64,000 nucleotides of DNA from Thioclava electrotropha (GCF_002085925.2 NZ_CP053562.1:1592001-1656000), one strand, 5' to 3'. Positions 7,953 to 16,918 are shown, numbered from the stretch's first letter. Notes: generated from the letters alone by a model not told the origin. A program made the numbers and translations.

Positions 7953-8696
7953 ATGTTTGGAATCGATCTCGTCTCCGCTGCGTTCCTGCCCGCCGCCTTC
8001 GTGGCGCTCTTTGCGGGTCTGTTGTCATTCCTCAGCCCCTGCGTGCTGCCGATCGTGCCGCCCTATCTCGCCTATATGGGCGGGGTGAGCATGGGCGATC
8101 TGCGCGAGGGCAAGCGCTCGGCGGTGGTCCCGGCGCTGTTCTTCGTGCTGGGCCTGTCGACGGTGTTCCTGTTCATGGGGTTCGCCGCCTCGACCTTCGG
8201 GCGGTTCTTCCTGACCAATCAGGTGCTGTTCGGACGGATCGCGGGCGGGGTGATCGTGATCCTCGGCCTTCATTTCCTCGGGGTGTTCCGTATCCCGATC
8301 CTCGACCGCGAGGCGCGGCTGGACGCGGGCGACCGGGGCGGCTCCTCGCTGGGTGCTTACGTGCTGGGCCTCGCATTCGCCTTCGGCTGGACGCCCTGCA
8401 TCGGCCCGCAACTGGGCGCGATCCTGTCGCTGGCCGCCCAAGGCGGCGATCAGGCGCGCGGGACGGCGCTACTGGCGGTCTATGCGCTGGGGCTGGGCAT
8501 CCCGTTCCTGCTGGCCGCGCTGTTCATCCAGCGCGCGATCGGCGTGATGAACCGGCTCAAGGCCTATATGGGGATCATCGAGAAGACGATGGGCGCGCTG
8601 CTGGTCATCGTCGGGATATTGCTGCTGACCAATGCGTTCTCGGCGATCAGCTTCTGGCTGCTGGAGACCTTCCCGAGCCTTGCCGTGCTGGGCTGA
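7953..8696 (+). CDS. ccdA: Cytochrome c biogenesis protein CcdA
   Basis: The 247-residue inner-membrane protein has six predicted helices, the LSPCVLPIVPPYLAY motif in the first helix and WTPCIGPQLGAIL in the fourth. These two Cys-Pro motifs carry electrons from cytoplasmic thioredoxin to periplasmic thiol pathways for haem attachment to c-type cytochromes. A GAGGAGGA ribosome site precedes the ATG. It is convergent with the udgX-like gene, with only 3 bases between the stops. Confidence 0.93.
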   Translation: MFGIDLVSAAFLPAAFVALFAGLLSFLSPCVLPIVPPYLAYMGGVSMGDLREGKRSAVVPALFFVLGLSTVFLFMGFAASTFGRFFLTNQVLFGRIAGGVIVILGLHFLGVFRIPILDREARLDAGDRGGSSLGAYVLGLAFAFGWTPCIGPQLGAILSLAAQGGDQARGTALLAVYALGLGIPFLLAALFIQRAIGVMNRLKAYMGIIEKTMGALLVIVGILLLTNAFSAISFWLLETFPSLAVLG

Positions 8697-8699
8697 GGC

Positions 8700-10124
8700 C
8701 TAGCTCACCATCTGCGCCGCGCGGGCCAGATCCGCCTCGAAAGCCCGCATCATCGCGGGCTTTTCCATGTCGGGCAGGCGCAGCAGATAGGATGGATGGA
8801 CGGTGATCAGCATCGGCGTGCCGTCCTCGAGCACCTCCACCGTGCCGCGCCGTTTGAGAAGGCCACGCCGATCCCCGGTGAGGCTCTCCAGCGCGGTCGC
8901 TCCCATCGCGAGGATTGCCTTCGGCTTCACCAAGCTGCGTTCTTGGTCGAGCCACCAGCGACAGTGATGGATTTCCTGCCGGTCGGGCGACTGGTGGATG
9001 CGCCGCTTGCCGCGCGGAGTGAATTTGAAATGCTTCACCGCGTTGGTGAGGAAGGCGCGCTCGCGGGACAGGCCTGCACGTGCTGCCACCTCGTCGAAGA
9101 GCTGCCCGGCGGGGCCGACGAAGGGGCGTCCCTCAAGATCCTCGAAATCTCCCGGCTGCTCGCCCACGATCATCAGTGGCGCATCGAGCGGCCCTTCGCC
9201 CGGCACTGGCTGCGTGGCGTTCTCCCAAAGCGGGCAGCGGCGGCAGCCATTCAGCCCGGCGAGCAGCTCCGCGCGGTCGCCCACGGGCGGCGGGGTGGCG
9301 CGGTCGCTTGCCAGCCGCTCGGTGATCTTGCCAGCGCGGGCAGGGGCGAGTGTGGGTGCGTTGGCCGCCATCTCTTCGGCGCGCGCCTGCGCGGTCGCGA
9401 TCATCTCGGGGATCAACCCGGCCTCGGGCAAGTTATGCCAATACTTGCGCGGCATCTCGGATTGCATCGCGCCGACCTTCAGCCGCGCCGGGTTGAAGAT
9501 GTTGCGGAAATAGGTACGCCAAAGGTCTTCCGCGCCATCCTCGGGCAGGTCAGGACACGGCTGGCCGTCGCTGAAGCGCAGCTTGCCCGCTTCGAAATGC
9601 GCGGTCAGATCGGGGGTGAAGATCGACCAGTCCATATCGCCGAAGCGTTTGACGAAGAACGGCGCGGTCAGTTCGCAGATGTAATGCGAGGGCTCGAACC
9701 ACGCGGCGAAGCGGCGGCGCGGGGCGTCCGGGTCGCCGATCTCGCGGAAGCGCACGAAGGCGGTCATCTTGTGGCGGTCGCGCGAGACCTCCTTCGCCAT
9801 GCGGTTCACCCGGTCGATGCGCGGATCGGCGCGGTCTTCCAGCAGGCGCTTGTCGGATCGCAGCGCCCAGAGCACCGCGTAAGCCCGTGCGAAACGTTCC
9901 GGGTCGCGATGGCAGATCACGAGCCGGGCGAGGTCGACGAAGCCCTTCGGTACGCTCACAGCGCCGCCTGTGGGGGCAGGGGCGTCTTGCGCGAAGAGAT
10001 CGGCCTCCGCCGCCCCGCGATGCCAGAGAAGCTCCTCGGGTGGGATGCCAGCGCCCAAAGCCGCGCGGGCCTCATCTCGCCACGCCTCGAACGTGCCGAT
10101 CTCGGGCAGGATGATCGTGCGCAT
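8700..10124 (-). CDS. udgX: UdgX-type uracil-DNA-binding protein fused to an N-terminal DUF4130-like domain
   Basis: The 474-residue protein has an N-terminal domain (about 1-240) of the family found beside radical-SAM repair proteins (DUF4130/TIGR03915-like). Its C-terminal domain (about 270-470) is a family-4 uracil-DNA glycosylase with the iron-sulfur CRRCPLWENATQ segment, the GEQPGDFEDLEGRPFVGPAG active-site region and HPSYLLRLP. The loop KRRIHQSP (residues 373-377 plus following) is the hallmark of UdgX, whose His forms a covalent bond with the abasic sugar after uracil removal; that His corresponds to residue 377. The ATG shares one base with the stop of the radical-SAM gene (TGATG), so both are translated together and should share the SOS promoter. 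Confidence 0.92.
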   Translation of the reverse strand: MRTIILPEIGTFEAWRDEARAALGAGIPPEELLWHRGAAEADLFAQDAPAPTGGAVSVPKGFVDLARLVICHRDPERFARAYAVLWALRSDKRLLEDRADPRIDRVNRMAKEVSRDRHKMTAFVRFREIGDPDAPRRRFAAWFEPSHYICELTAPFFVKRFGDMDWSIFTPDLTAHFEAGKLRFSDGQPCPDLPEDGAEDLWRTYFRNIFNPARLKVGAMQSEMPRKYWHNLPEAGLIPEMIATAQARAEEMAANAPTLAPARAGKITERLASDRATPPPVGDRAELLAGLNGCRRCPLWENATQPVPGEGPLDAPLMIVGEQPGDFEDLEGRPFVGPAGQLFDEVAARAGLSRERAFLTNAVKHFKFTPRGKRRIHQSPDRQEIHHCRWWLDQERSLVKPKAILAMGATALESLTGDRRGLLKRRGTVEVLEDGTPMLITVHPSYLLRLPDMEKPAMMRAFEADLARAAQMVS

Positions 10125-11359
10125 CAGAACAGCTGCAACTGCTGCGGCGGCGGGGCGAAACGGGCGCGCAGGTCTGCCGCGTCGGTCAGCGCGCGCGGGT
10201 GCCAGTCCAAGAGCGTGATGAAAGGTTTCGCCTGTTTCAGGTTCGCCCCCATACGCCGCAAGTCCTCGTAGCGCAGCGTGCGGTGGCGGCGCGTCGCCAG
10301 CACCCGACCCACCGTCTTCACCCCCAGCCCCGGCACGCGCAGCAGCACCTCGCGCTCGGCCCGGTTCACGTCGAGCGGAAACAGATGCCGGTTCGCCAGC
10401 GCCCAGGCGAGCTTGGGATCGACCGTCAGATCGAGATTTCCATCGGTCGCGCCTTGCGAAATCTCGTCCACGTCGAAGCCGTAGAAGCGCAGCAGCCAAT
10501 CCGCCTGATAGAGCCGATGCTCGCGCATCAAGGGCGGTTTGATCAGGGGCAGGGCGGCAGAGCTGTCGGGGATCGGCGAGAAGGCGGAGTAATAGACGCG
10601 CTTGAGCGCATAGCTTGAATAGAGCCGGGTTGAGGTCTTCAGAATCGTGGTGTCATTCGCCCCGTCCGCGCCGACGATCATCTGCGTCGACTGGCCCGCG
10701 GGCGCGAATTTCGGGGGGCGCTTGCCGGTGAAGCTGCGCTCCTTGCGGGCCTCGCGCAGCACCCGCACATCGCCCATCGCGCGGCGGATCTGGGCGGGGT
10801 CCTTCTCGGGCGCATAATCCTGCACCGCGCGGTCGGTCGGCAGTTCGACATTGATCGAGAGGCGGTCTGCGTAAAGCCCGGCTTCTTCGATCAGTTCGGG
10901 CGCGGCATCGGGGATGGTTTTCAGATGGATATAGCCGCGGAAATTATGCTCCACCCGCAAGAGCTTAGCGATCCGCACCATGTCGGTCATCGTGTCGTCG
11001 GGCGAGCGGATGATGCCGGAGGATAGGAACAGACCCTCGATATAGTTGCGGCGGTAGAATTCCAGCGTGAGGGTCACGACTTCCTCGGGCGAGAACCGCG
11101 CGCGGGTAACGTTGGAACTGACCCGGTTCACGCAGTAAGCGCAATCGTAGATGCAGAAATTCGTCATCAGGATTTTCAGCAGGCTGATGCAGCGCCCGTC
11201 CGGCGTATAGGCGTGACAGATGCCGGAGCCTGTGACCGAGCCGATCCCCTTGCCATCCTTGGAGTCGCGCCGCTGCCCCCCGCTCGACGCGCAGGAGGCA
11301 TCGTATTTCGCCGCATCCGAGAGGATCGCCAGTTTCTGATCGAGGGTCATTCTTGCCAT
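10124..11359 (-). CDS. Putative DNA-repair radical SAM protein (SPL-like, TIGR03916-type)
   Basis: The 411-residue protein has the radical-SAM cluster motif CIYDCAYC near residue 75, the family block AAKYDASCASSGGQRRDS at the N terminus and helix-hairpin-helix DNA-binding turns (LLRVPGLGVKTVGRVLATRR) at the C terminus. The family is distantly related to spore photoproduct lyase and co-occurs with UdgX/DUF4130 proteins; its lesion is not established. The ATG at 11359 lies six bases after a -10 hexamer, so the message may be leaderless; an in-frame ATG at 11350 (MTLDQKLAIL) is the alternative. There is no Shine-Dalgarno sequence before 11359. Confidence 0.88.
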   Translation of the reverse strand: MARMTLDQKLAILSDAAKYDASCASSGGQRRDSKDGKGIGSVTGSGICHAYTPDGRCISLLKILMTNFCIYDCAYCVNRVSSNVTRARFSPEEVVTLTLEFYRRNYIEGLFLSSGIIRSPDDTMTDMVRIAKLLRVEHNFRGYIHLKTIPDAAPELIEEAGLYADRLSINVELPTDRAVQDYAPEKDPAQIRRAMGDVRVLREARKERSFTGKRPPKFAPAGQSTQMIVGADGANDTTILKTSTRLYSSYALKRVYYSAFSPIPDSSAALPLIKPPLMREHRLYQADWLLRFYGFDVDEISQGATDGNLDLTVDPKLAWALANRHLFPLDVNRAEREVLLRVPGLGVKTVGRVLATRRHRTLRYEDLRRMGANLKQAKPFITLLDWHPRALTDAADLRARFAPPPQQLQLF

Positions 11360-11361
11360 GT

Positions 11362-11376
11362 GTTCACTATATGTTC
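11362..11376 (-). promoter_or_regulatory. LexA (SOS) box of the radical SAM-udgX operon
   Basis: GTTC (11362-11365), seven bases, GTTC (11373-11376) is the alphaproteobacterial LexA direct repeat GTTC-N7-GTTC. It overlaps the -10 hexamer and ends 3 bases from the start codon, an ideal place for repression. The same motif precedes uvrA in this window. Confidence 0.85.
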
Positions 11377-11394
11377 ACATTTTTCACCTTTCAA
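11366..11394 (-). promoter_or_regulatory. Sigma-70 type promoter of the radical SAM-udgX operon
   Basis: On the minus strand TTGAAA (11394-11389) and TATAGT (11371-11366) are separated by exactly 17 bases. Transcription would begin at or next to the ATG at 11359. Confidence 0.75.
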
Positions 11395-11407
11395 TAAATC
11401 CATGACA

Positions 11408-11432
11408 AAGGGGCGCGAAAATCGCGCCCCTT
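11408..11432 (-). terminator. Terminator of the DUF2189 gene
   Basis: A perfect 11-bp stem (AAGGGGCGCGA with TCGCGCCCCTT) and a 3-base loop lie 20 bases after the stop of the DUF2189 gene, between it and the next operon promoter. Confidence 0.7.
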
Positions 11433-11451
11433 GGAAAACTTCGCTTCGGTT

Positions 11452-12225
11452 TCAGGCCGTCAGGCGGCGATACATATGCCAGCTGGCATGGCCCAGCACC
11501 GGCAACACGATGAACAGGCCAAGAAAGACTGGCAGCATCCCGATGAACAGGCTTGCCGCGATCACCATGCCCCAGATCGCCATCGAGACCGGGTTGGCGG
11601 CGACTGCCCGCATCGAAGTGATGATGGCGGTGATGATGTCGATCTCACGGTCCATGATCAGCGGCAGACCCACAACCGTGAAGGAAAACAGGATCGCCGC
11701 GAAGGCCGCCCCGATCGCGGAGCCGATCGCCAGCATCATCAGCCCGTTACCGGTCAACAGGATCTCGGGCGAGCTGGAGACATTGGTGAAGGCCGACAGC
11801 CCCATGAACAGCGCGAAGGTCGTGTGGGCCACGAAGACCCAGAACATGAACATCATCAGGATCAGCATCGCCATCGAGGGCGTCTGGCGGTCCTTCTCGG
11901 AAACGCAGCAGGCGATCACCTCACGCCAGACCAGCGGCTCTTGAGCTTCCAGCCTGCGACTGACGGTATAAAGCCCCATCGCCGCGAAGGGCGCGAGCAG
12001 CGGAAAGCCGAGCGCGAAGGGGATCAGCCACCATTCCTCGCCCTGGGCTGCGAACACGGTCCAGAGCACGATGCCGCCGAGCACGTAGAAGCCCGAAAAC
12101 ATCAGCCCGAAGGCCGGGGCGCGTTTGAAATCGTTCCATCCTGCTTTCAGGATGTCTGGTATTTCCGAGACCTGAAGGTCGCGGATATGCGGCACCTCGG
12201 AGGGCGGCGACGCGATCGTTTGCAT
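11452..12225 (-). CDS. DUF2189 family inner-membrane protein
   Basis: The 257-residue protein starts with a short soluble segment (VPHIRDLQVSEIPDILKAGW) typical of DUF2189, followed by about six hydrophobic helices and a cytoplasmic loop with SRRLEAQEPLVWREVI. It should sit in the inner membrane. The family has no established function. It is a single-gene unit with its own terminator; the 106 bases before the start show no gene. Confidence 0.82.
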   Translation of the reverse strand: MQTIASPPSEVPHIRDLQVSEIPDILKAGWNDFKRAPAFGLMFSGFYVLGGIVLWTVFAAQGEEWWLIPFALGFPLLAPFAAMGLYTVSRRLEAQEPLVWREVIACCVSEKDRQTPSMAMLILMMFMFWVFVAHTTFALFMGLSAFTNVSSSPEILLTGNGLMMLAIGSAIGAAFAAILFSFTVVGLPLIMDREIDIITAIITSMRAVAANPVSMAIWGMVIAASLFIGMLPVFLGLFIVLPVLGHASWHMYRRLTA

Positions 12226-12331
12226 TTGTATTCTCCCTGACTGAGGGCCCTCTCCCCAAGGCCCGCAACTTCACGTTGCGTCACGCGGGCGTGATCTGTC
12301 CAGAGAATTGCTTGCTGCGTCGCCGCGAGGC

Positions 12332-13078
12332 TCAGCCACCCATTCGTTTCGTCAGCCGCAGCGACAGCGCATAAGGCAGTCGTTTCAATAGTTTGAGCTG
12401 CCATGTGAGGCGGCGGGGGAAGTGGGTCTCGAAGCGGTCCTTGGCCAGCCCGTCGGCAATGCGGCGGGCGGCCTCGTCGGCTTCGATCACGAAGGGCATG
12501 GCGAAATCGTTCTTCTCGGTCAGGCGAGTCTTCACGAAACCGGGAGAGATCAGCCGCACGTCGATCTGGGGGGCATATTCAACGCGCAGGCTCTCGACGA
12601 GGTTGATGACGGCGGCTTTCGAGGCGGAATAGAGCTGCCCCTTCGGCAGACCGAAGATGCCTGCGACCGAGCCGAAGATCACCAGCTGCCCGCCCTCGCG
12701 CAGCAGTCCCGGCGCGGCCTGCGCGAACCAAAGCGTGCCGAGCAGGTTCACCTCCACCAGCTTGCGTGCCGCATCGCGCTTGATTTCATCGACGCGGCCG
12801 GGGTCGTAGAGCGCCGCGGTGATGATCATCGCGTCCAGCGGCCCGTGGGTGAGGATCTCGCCGCGCGCATCGTCGAGGCTTTCGGGGTCGGAGACGTCGC
12901 AGGGCACGACCTCGCCCTGACCCAGCTCCGCCTTCAGCGCGTCCAGCGGCTCGACCGAGCGGGCCGACAGCACCAGCCGCGCCCCGCGCGTAGCCAGTTC
13001 GCGCGCCAGCGCCTGCCCGATGCCCGAGCTCGCGCCCATGATCCAGATGCGTTTGTCCTTGAACTCCACGGTGCTCAT
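12332..13078 (-). CDS. Short-chain dehydrogenase/reductase
   Basis: The 248-residue SDR has the nucleotide-binding GASSGIGQAL motif, the catalytic Ser in IFGSVAG and the YSASKAA active-site Tyr-Lys pair. The cofactor is likely NADP(H) or NAD(H); the substrate is unknown. The C-terminal part (THFPRRLTWQLKLLKRLPYALSLRL in outline) is basic and amphipathic, as in several membrane-associated SDRs. The ATG at 13078 follows GAGAGG directly, unusually close for a ribosome site; a GTG nine bases on could be the real start. Confidence 0.85.
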   Translation of the reverse strand: MSTVEFKDKRIWIMGASSGIGQALARELATRGARLVLSARSVEPLDALKAELGQGEVVPCDVSDPESLDDARGEILTHGPLDAMIITAALYDPGRVDEIKRDAARKLVEVNLLGTLWFAQAAPGLLREGGQLVIFGSVAGIFGLPKGQLYSASKAAVINLVESLRVEYAPQIDVRLISPGFVKTRLTEKNDFAMPFVIEADEAARRIADGLAKDRFETHFPRRLTWQLKLLKRLPYALSLRLTKRMGG

Positions 13079-13114
13079 CCTCTCGCTACTGCAAAGGATA
13101 CGCGCCAAAACCGT

Positions 13115-13660
13115 TCAGGGTTTCATTCCGAGCGCGGTAAGGCACTCCGCCAGCAGATCATCCAGCGGACGTGTGCCCGACAGCTCCAGCACCGGCTCGG
13201 ACCGGCCCGCCAGCCATTCGTGATGGCGGCTGAGCGAGCGCCCCGAGAAATAGGGATCGTCATAGCCCGCAGCCCAGGTCAGGAAGGAGCCATGATTAGC
13301 CTCCATATCGCCGCCCTTGCGGATGCGCGTGCCGAAGCGCGCCGCCTCGCGCTTGCGCAGGCGCGCAAGGCGGATCGGTGTGGGAGCGGTGAGGAAGACG
13401 ATCAGGTCGGCGCCTGCGATTGCGGGCTCCCCCCAGCCGTCGAGCGAGCCGGAAATCACCCAGCCCTCGGGCTCTTTCGCCGCCTCCATCAGCGCCAGCC
13501 GCTCAGCGGGGCGGCGTTTGACGGTGTAGGGCGGGTCGCTCTCGGCCCAATAGAACTGATCGGTGTCGAGATGGACGACGCCCAGCCGGTCGGCCAGGCG
13601 TTCGCCCAAAGAAGATGTGCCCGATCCTGCGGCGCCGGTAATATGAACCCGCGCCGCCAT
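13115..13660 (-). CDS. P-loop nucleoside/adenylate kinase-like protein
   Basis: The 181-residue protein starts with a P-loop, HITGAAGSGTSSLGERLA, in which the usual Lys is a Thr, a variant seen in a family of adenylate-kinase-like proteins with GSGTTTL loops. It continues with HLDTDQFYW and a lid-like R-rich segment (RLARLRKREAARFG). The substrate is unknown; phosphotransfer is inferred. It ends 36 bases before the SDR start and begins 7 bases after prfB, so it is probably in the prfB transcript. Confidence 0.75.
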   Translation of the reverse strand: MAARVHITGAAGSGTSSLGERLADRLGVVHLDTDQFYWAESDPPYTVKRRPAERLALMEAAKEPEGWVISGSLDGWGEPAIAGADLIVFLTAPTPIRLARLRKREAARFGTRIRKGGDMEANHGSFLTWAAGYDDPYFSGRSLSRHHEWLAGRSEPVLELSGTRPLDDLLAECLTALGMKP

Positions 13661-13666
13661 TCGCGA

Positions 13667-14791
13667 TCAGCTTTCCGCTTGCGCGTCGGCGCGGGATTTG
13701 CCTTCGAGGCCAAGCGCCAGCGTCGCCGCCATGAACCCGTCGAGATCGCCGTCGAGCACGCCCTGCGTGTCCGAGGTTTCGTGTTGCGTGCGCAGGTCCT
13801 TCACCATCTGGTAGGGCTGCAGCACGTAGGAGCGAATCTGGTTGCCCCAGCCGGCCGAGCCCTTGTTCTCGTGGGCTTCGTTGATCGCCGCGGTGCGCTT
13901 TTCCAGCTCCATCTGATAGAGGCGCGATTTCAGCGCCTTCATCGCGATATCGCGGTTCTGGTGCTGTGACTTCTCGGAACTGGTGACCACGATCCCGGTC
14001 GGGTGGTGGGTGATCCGCACCGCCGAGTCGGTCGTGTTGACGTGCTGACCGCCAGCCCCCGAAGAACGGAACGTGTCGATGCGGATATCGGCGGGGTTCA
14101 CCTCGATCTCGATATTGTCGTCGACCACCGGATAGACCCAGACCGACGCAAACGAGGTTTCGCGCGTGCCCTTGCCGAAGGGCGAGATCCGCACGAGGCG
14201 GTGCACGCCCGATTCCGATTTCAGCCAGCCATAAGCGTTGGGGCCGGAAATCTTGTAGGCGCAGGATTTGATCCCGGCCTCGGCGCCCGGTTCTTCGGAT
14301 TGCAGCTCGACCTCGTAGCCGCGCTTTTCGGCCCAGCGGACATACATCCGCTGCAGCATCGACGCCCAGTCGCAGGCCTCCGTGCCACCCGCGCCTGCGT
14401 TGATCTCGAGGAAGGTGTCATTCGCATCCGCCTCGCCATCGAGCAGAGCTTCGAGCTCTTTCGATGCGGCGGTTTCTTTCAGCGCGGCCAGCGAGGCCTC
14501 GGCCTCGGAGACGACTTCCTCGTCGTCTTCCATCTCGCCCATCTCGATCAGTTCGACATTGTCCTCCAGATCCTGCTTGATCCGGTTATAGGTCTCGAAC
14601 TTGTCCATCAGTTGCTGCCGGTCGCGCATCAGTTTCTGCGCGCGCGCCTGATCGTCCCACAGGGTGGGGTCTTCGATCATCGCGTTGAATTCCTCGATCC
14701 GGTGCGGCGCGGTCTCGAGGTCCATCCGCTGGCCCAGCAAGGTCAGGGACTTGCGGATCTGTTCGACGGTGTTCTGCGTCTCGGCGCGCAT
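13667..14791 (-). CDS. prfB: Peptide chain release factor 2
   Basis: The 374-residue factor recognises UGA and UAA stop codons. It carries the RF2 tripeptide SPF (in VRISPFGKGTRE) and the universal GGQ loop ([16 protein letters not shown]). It reads as one continuous frame, with no in-frame UGA and +1 shift near the N terminus, so the autoregulatory frameshift of the E. coli gene is absent. The start MRAETQNTVEQIRKSL agrees with alphaproteobacterial RF2. Confidence 0.96.
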   Translation of the reverse strand: MRAETQNTVEQIRKSLTLLGQRMDLETAPHRIEEFNAMIEDPTLWDDQARAQKLMRDRQQLMDKFETYNRIKQDLEDNVELIEMGEMEDDEEVVSEAEASLAALKETAASKELEALLDGEADANDTFLEINAGAGGTEACDWASMLQRMYVRWAEKRGYEVELQSEEPGAEAGIKSCAYKISGPNAYGWLKSESGVHRLVRISPFGKGTRETSFASVWVYPVVDDNIEIEVNPADIRIDTFRSSGAGGQHVNTTDSAVRITHHPTGIVVTSSEKSQHQNRDIAMKALKSRLYQMELEKRTAAINEAHENKGSAGWGNQIRSYVLQPYQMVKDLRTQHETSDTQGVLDGDLDGFMAATLALGLEGKSRADAQAES

Positions 14792-14870
14792 CTGTCATCC
14801 TCTTGAAAGCTTGGCCCGCGTGATACGAGATCGGGGCGGCGCCCGCAAGGCGGCGCGGGGGAAATTGCGT

Positions 14871-14902
14871 GGGCCGCGCGGCGTTGAAAAGCGGCGCGGC
14901 CC
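14871..14902 (-). terminator. Hairpin downstream of tpiA
   Basis: GGGCCGCGC (14871-14879) pairs with GCGCGGCCC (14894-14902) about 40 bases after the tpiA stop. The T-run is poor, so termination may be weak or Rho-assisted. Confidence 0.45.
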
Positions 14903-14941
14903 TTGTGTCTATGGTCTCCCGCTGCGGCGCGGGGGCGTGGC

Positions 14942-15685
14942 TCAGCTTGCCTCCAGTGCCGCGATGATCGCGCCGAAATCGCTGGCCTTGAGCGAGGCCC
15001 CGCCCACCAACGCGCCGTCGACATTGGAGGTCGCGAAAATCTCTTCCGCATTGGAGGGTTTGACCGAGCCGCCATAGAGCAGGCGCATCCCGTTGCCCGC
15101 GTCGGCGAAGCGCGCGACCAGCGTGTTGCGCATGAAGTCATGCACCTCGGCGATCTGCTCCAGCGTCGGCGTGCGGCCCGTGCCGATCGCCCAGACGGGT
15201 TCATAGGCGATCACGCAATTGGCGGCCGTCGCACCATCGGGAACGGAGCCCGCAAGCTGTTCGCCGATCACGTCGAGCGTCTGTTCGCCGTCGCGCTGCG
15301 CCTCTGTTTCGCCCACGCAGATCACCGCGATCAGACCTGCGCCAATCGCCGCCTCGGCCTTGGCGCGCACGATCAGATCGCTTTCGTGGTGGTCCGCGCG
15401 GCGCTCGGAATGGCCGACGATGACATAAGAGCCACCCGCATCCGCAATCATCTGCGCCGAGATGTCGCCCGTATGCGCGCCGCTTTCGTTCATGTGGCAA
15501 TCCTGCCCGCCGACCGCGAGCTTGCCGCCAGCCGCCTCGGCCATCGCGCCGATCAGCGTCGCGGGCGGGCAGAGCAGCACGTCACAGGCGGGGGACGGAT
15601 GCGCTTCGGTCAGCGCCGAGACCTCGCCGAGATTGCTCTTGAGCCCGTTCATCTTCCAATTGCCGGCGGCCAGTTTCTTGCGCAT
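14942..15685 (-). CDS. tpiA: Triosephosphate isomerase
   Basis: The 247-residue glycolytic/gluconeogenic enzyme interconverts dihydroxyacetone phosphate and glyceraldehyde 3-phosphate. The N-terminal GNWKMNG holds the catalytic Lys, GHSERR the electrophilic His and [12 protein letters not shown] the catalytic Glu; [11 protein letters not shown] binds phosphate. The length is normal. It is flanked by its own spacer on both sides, so it is likely transcribed singly. Confidence 0.96.
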   Translation of the reverse strand: MRKKLAAGNWKMNGLKSNLGEVSALTEAHPSPACDVLLCPPATLIGAMAEAAGGKLAVGGQDCHMNESGAHTGDISAQMIADAGGSYVIVGHSERRADHHESDLIVRAKAEAAIGAGLIAVICVGETEAQRDGEQTLDVIGEQLAGSVPDGATAANCVIAYEPVWAIGTGRTPTLEQIAEVHDFMRNTLVARFADAGNGMRLLYGGSVKPSNAEEIFATSNVDGALVGGASLKASDFGAIIAALEAS

Positions 15686-15773
15686 GTGCGATTATTCTCC
15701 CTGATGTCGTTGGGCCTGACATTAGGGCAGGGGGCGCAGGCTCGCAAAGGGCAAATTGGCGCGGGGAGGCGAC

Positions 15774-16145
15774 TTAGCCGTTGGTCTGGGGGGCTTCCAT
15801 ATCGGCGAACTTGATCGACTCGCCGCAGCCGCATTCATCGACCACGTTCGGATTGCGGAACTTGAAGCCCGATTCCAGAAGGCCGGTCTCGTAGTCGATC
15901 TCGGTGCCCAGCATGAACATCTGCGCCATCGGCGCGATCAGCACACGGGCGGGGCCCTTCTCGACGACGATATCCATCGGCCCGGCCTCGGCCGCGACCT
16001 CCATCGTGTATTCCATGCCCGCGCAGCCACCTTTCTTCACGCCGATGCGGAAGCCAGCCGCGTCCTCGCGCGACATCAGCTTAGCGATCTGCGCGACGGC
16101 GGCGTCGGTCAGGGTGACGGGATCTTGTCCGGGGACGTTGAACAT
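15774..16145 (-). CDS. erpA: A-type iron-sulfur carrier (IscA/ErpA/SufA family)
   Basis: The 123-residue protein has the HesB/IscA fold with three conserved cysteines, KKGGCAGMEY and DECGCGESIKF, which hold and pass on [4Fe-4S] clusters. The assignment to ErpA rather than IscA/SufA is a guess. The ATG at 16145 is chosen because AAGGAG ends eight bases before it; a GTG 15 bases upstream would place that ribosome site inside the gene. Confidence 0.85.
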   Translation of the reverse strand: MFNVPGQDPVTLTDAAVAQIAKLMSREDAAGFRIGVKKGGCAGMEYTMEVAAEAGPMDIVVEKGPARVLIAPMAQMFMLGTEIDYETGLLESGFKFRNPNVVDECGCGESIKFADMEAPQTNG

Positions 16146-16168
16146 GGGGCTCTCCTTCACCGAGTAAT

Positions 16169-16918
16169 TTAGTCGGGGACGGGCAGGATTCCAAGGGGCG
16201 GAAGCTGTCCCAAAAGCGCGAGCGTGGCGTAAGAGGCGGCGAGCGCCCAGCCGAAAGAGGCCAGCGTGCCGATGATCACATATTCGGATTTCGGATTCGC
16301 CCCGTCCTTGGAAACCGCCTCGAAGCGCAGGATCGATTTCGCCGCGATCAGGAAGCCGATGCCGGAGGGTTGTCCCGCCAGAACCAGAAGAAAGATCAGC
16401 CCGCGTTCGAGCAGCCCGATCATCCGCCCGCCCTGGGGCAGCCCCTCAGGCGGGGCGTCGTTTTCATATTGCGCCATCAGCAGTCCCACCGCGAAGCCGC
16501 CCGCGCGGGTGGTGATCAGGAGACCGGTGGCGAGCGTCAGAGCGCCGGGGAGCCAAGTGAGGTTCGCCCAGAGCGAGTTGGCCCAAAACGTCGGGAAAGC
16601 GGCGGCGATTAGCGCGGTCGCAGCCAGATGGGTGGCTTGATCGCCAAGGAAGGCGGCGAGGGGATGCGTTTTGGGCGCGAAGCTCTTGGCGATGTCGATC
16701 ACCAGATGGCTGAGGGCGACCAGCACCAGCACCAGCACCCCGATCAGCGCCCAGCTCAGCTGCAGCCCCACCAACAACGTCAGCCCCGCGAGGATCGCGA
16801 TATGCGTGGCCAGCGCAGCCCAGTCCCGCCCGGCCTTTTTTGCCGCCATGTCGCTGCTTTGAAACGCGAAATCGGTGAAGGAATGGGCGAAGAGTAGCGC
16901 CGCGAAAGTCTCGATCAT
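16169..16918 (-). CDS. DUF3307 membrane protein, partner of SatD
   Basis: The 249-residue protein is almost wholly hydrophobic, with about seven predicted membrane helices. The N-terminal ETFAALLFAHSFTDFAFQ and LVALSHLVIDIAKS segments are typical of DUF3307, with polar Asp and His residues inside the first helices. The function is unknown. Its ATG overlaps the stop of the SatD gene by four bases (ATGA), so it is translationally coupled to SatD and lies under the same operator array. It probably acts in the inner membrane together with, or under control of, SatD. Confidence 0.8.
   Translation of the reverse strand: MIETFAALLFAHSFTDFAFQSSDMAAKKAGRDWAALATHIAILAGLTLLVGLQLSWALIGVLVLVLVALSHLVIDIAKSFAPKTHPLAAFLGDQATHLAATALIAAAFPTFWANSLWANLTWLPGALTLATGLLITTRAGGFAVGLLMAQYENDAPPEGLPQGGRMIGLLERGLIFLLVLAGQPSGIGFLIAAKSILRFEAVSKDGANPKSEYVIIGTLASFGWALAASYATLALLGQLPPLGILPVPD

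Noticed and set aside
13667..14791. Programmed frameshift in prfB
   Set aside because: The gene is one continuous frame; no in-frame UGA or slippery site is found near the 5' end.
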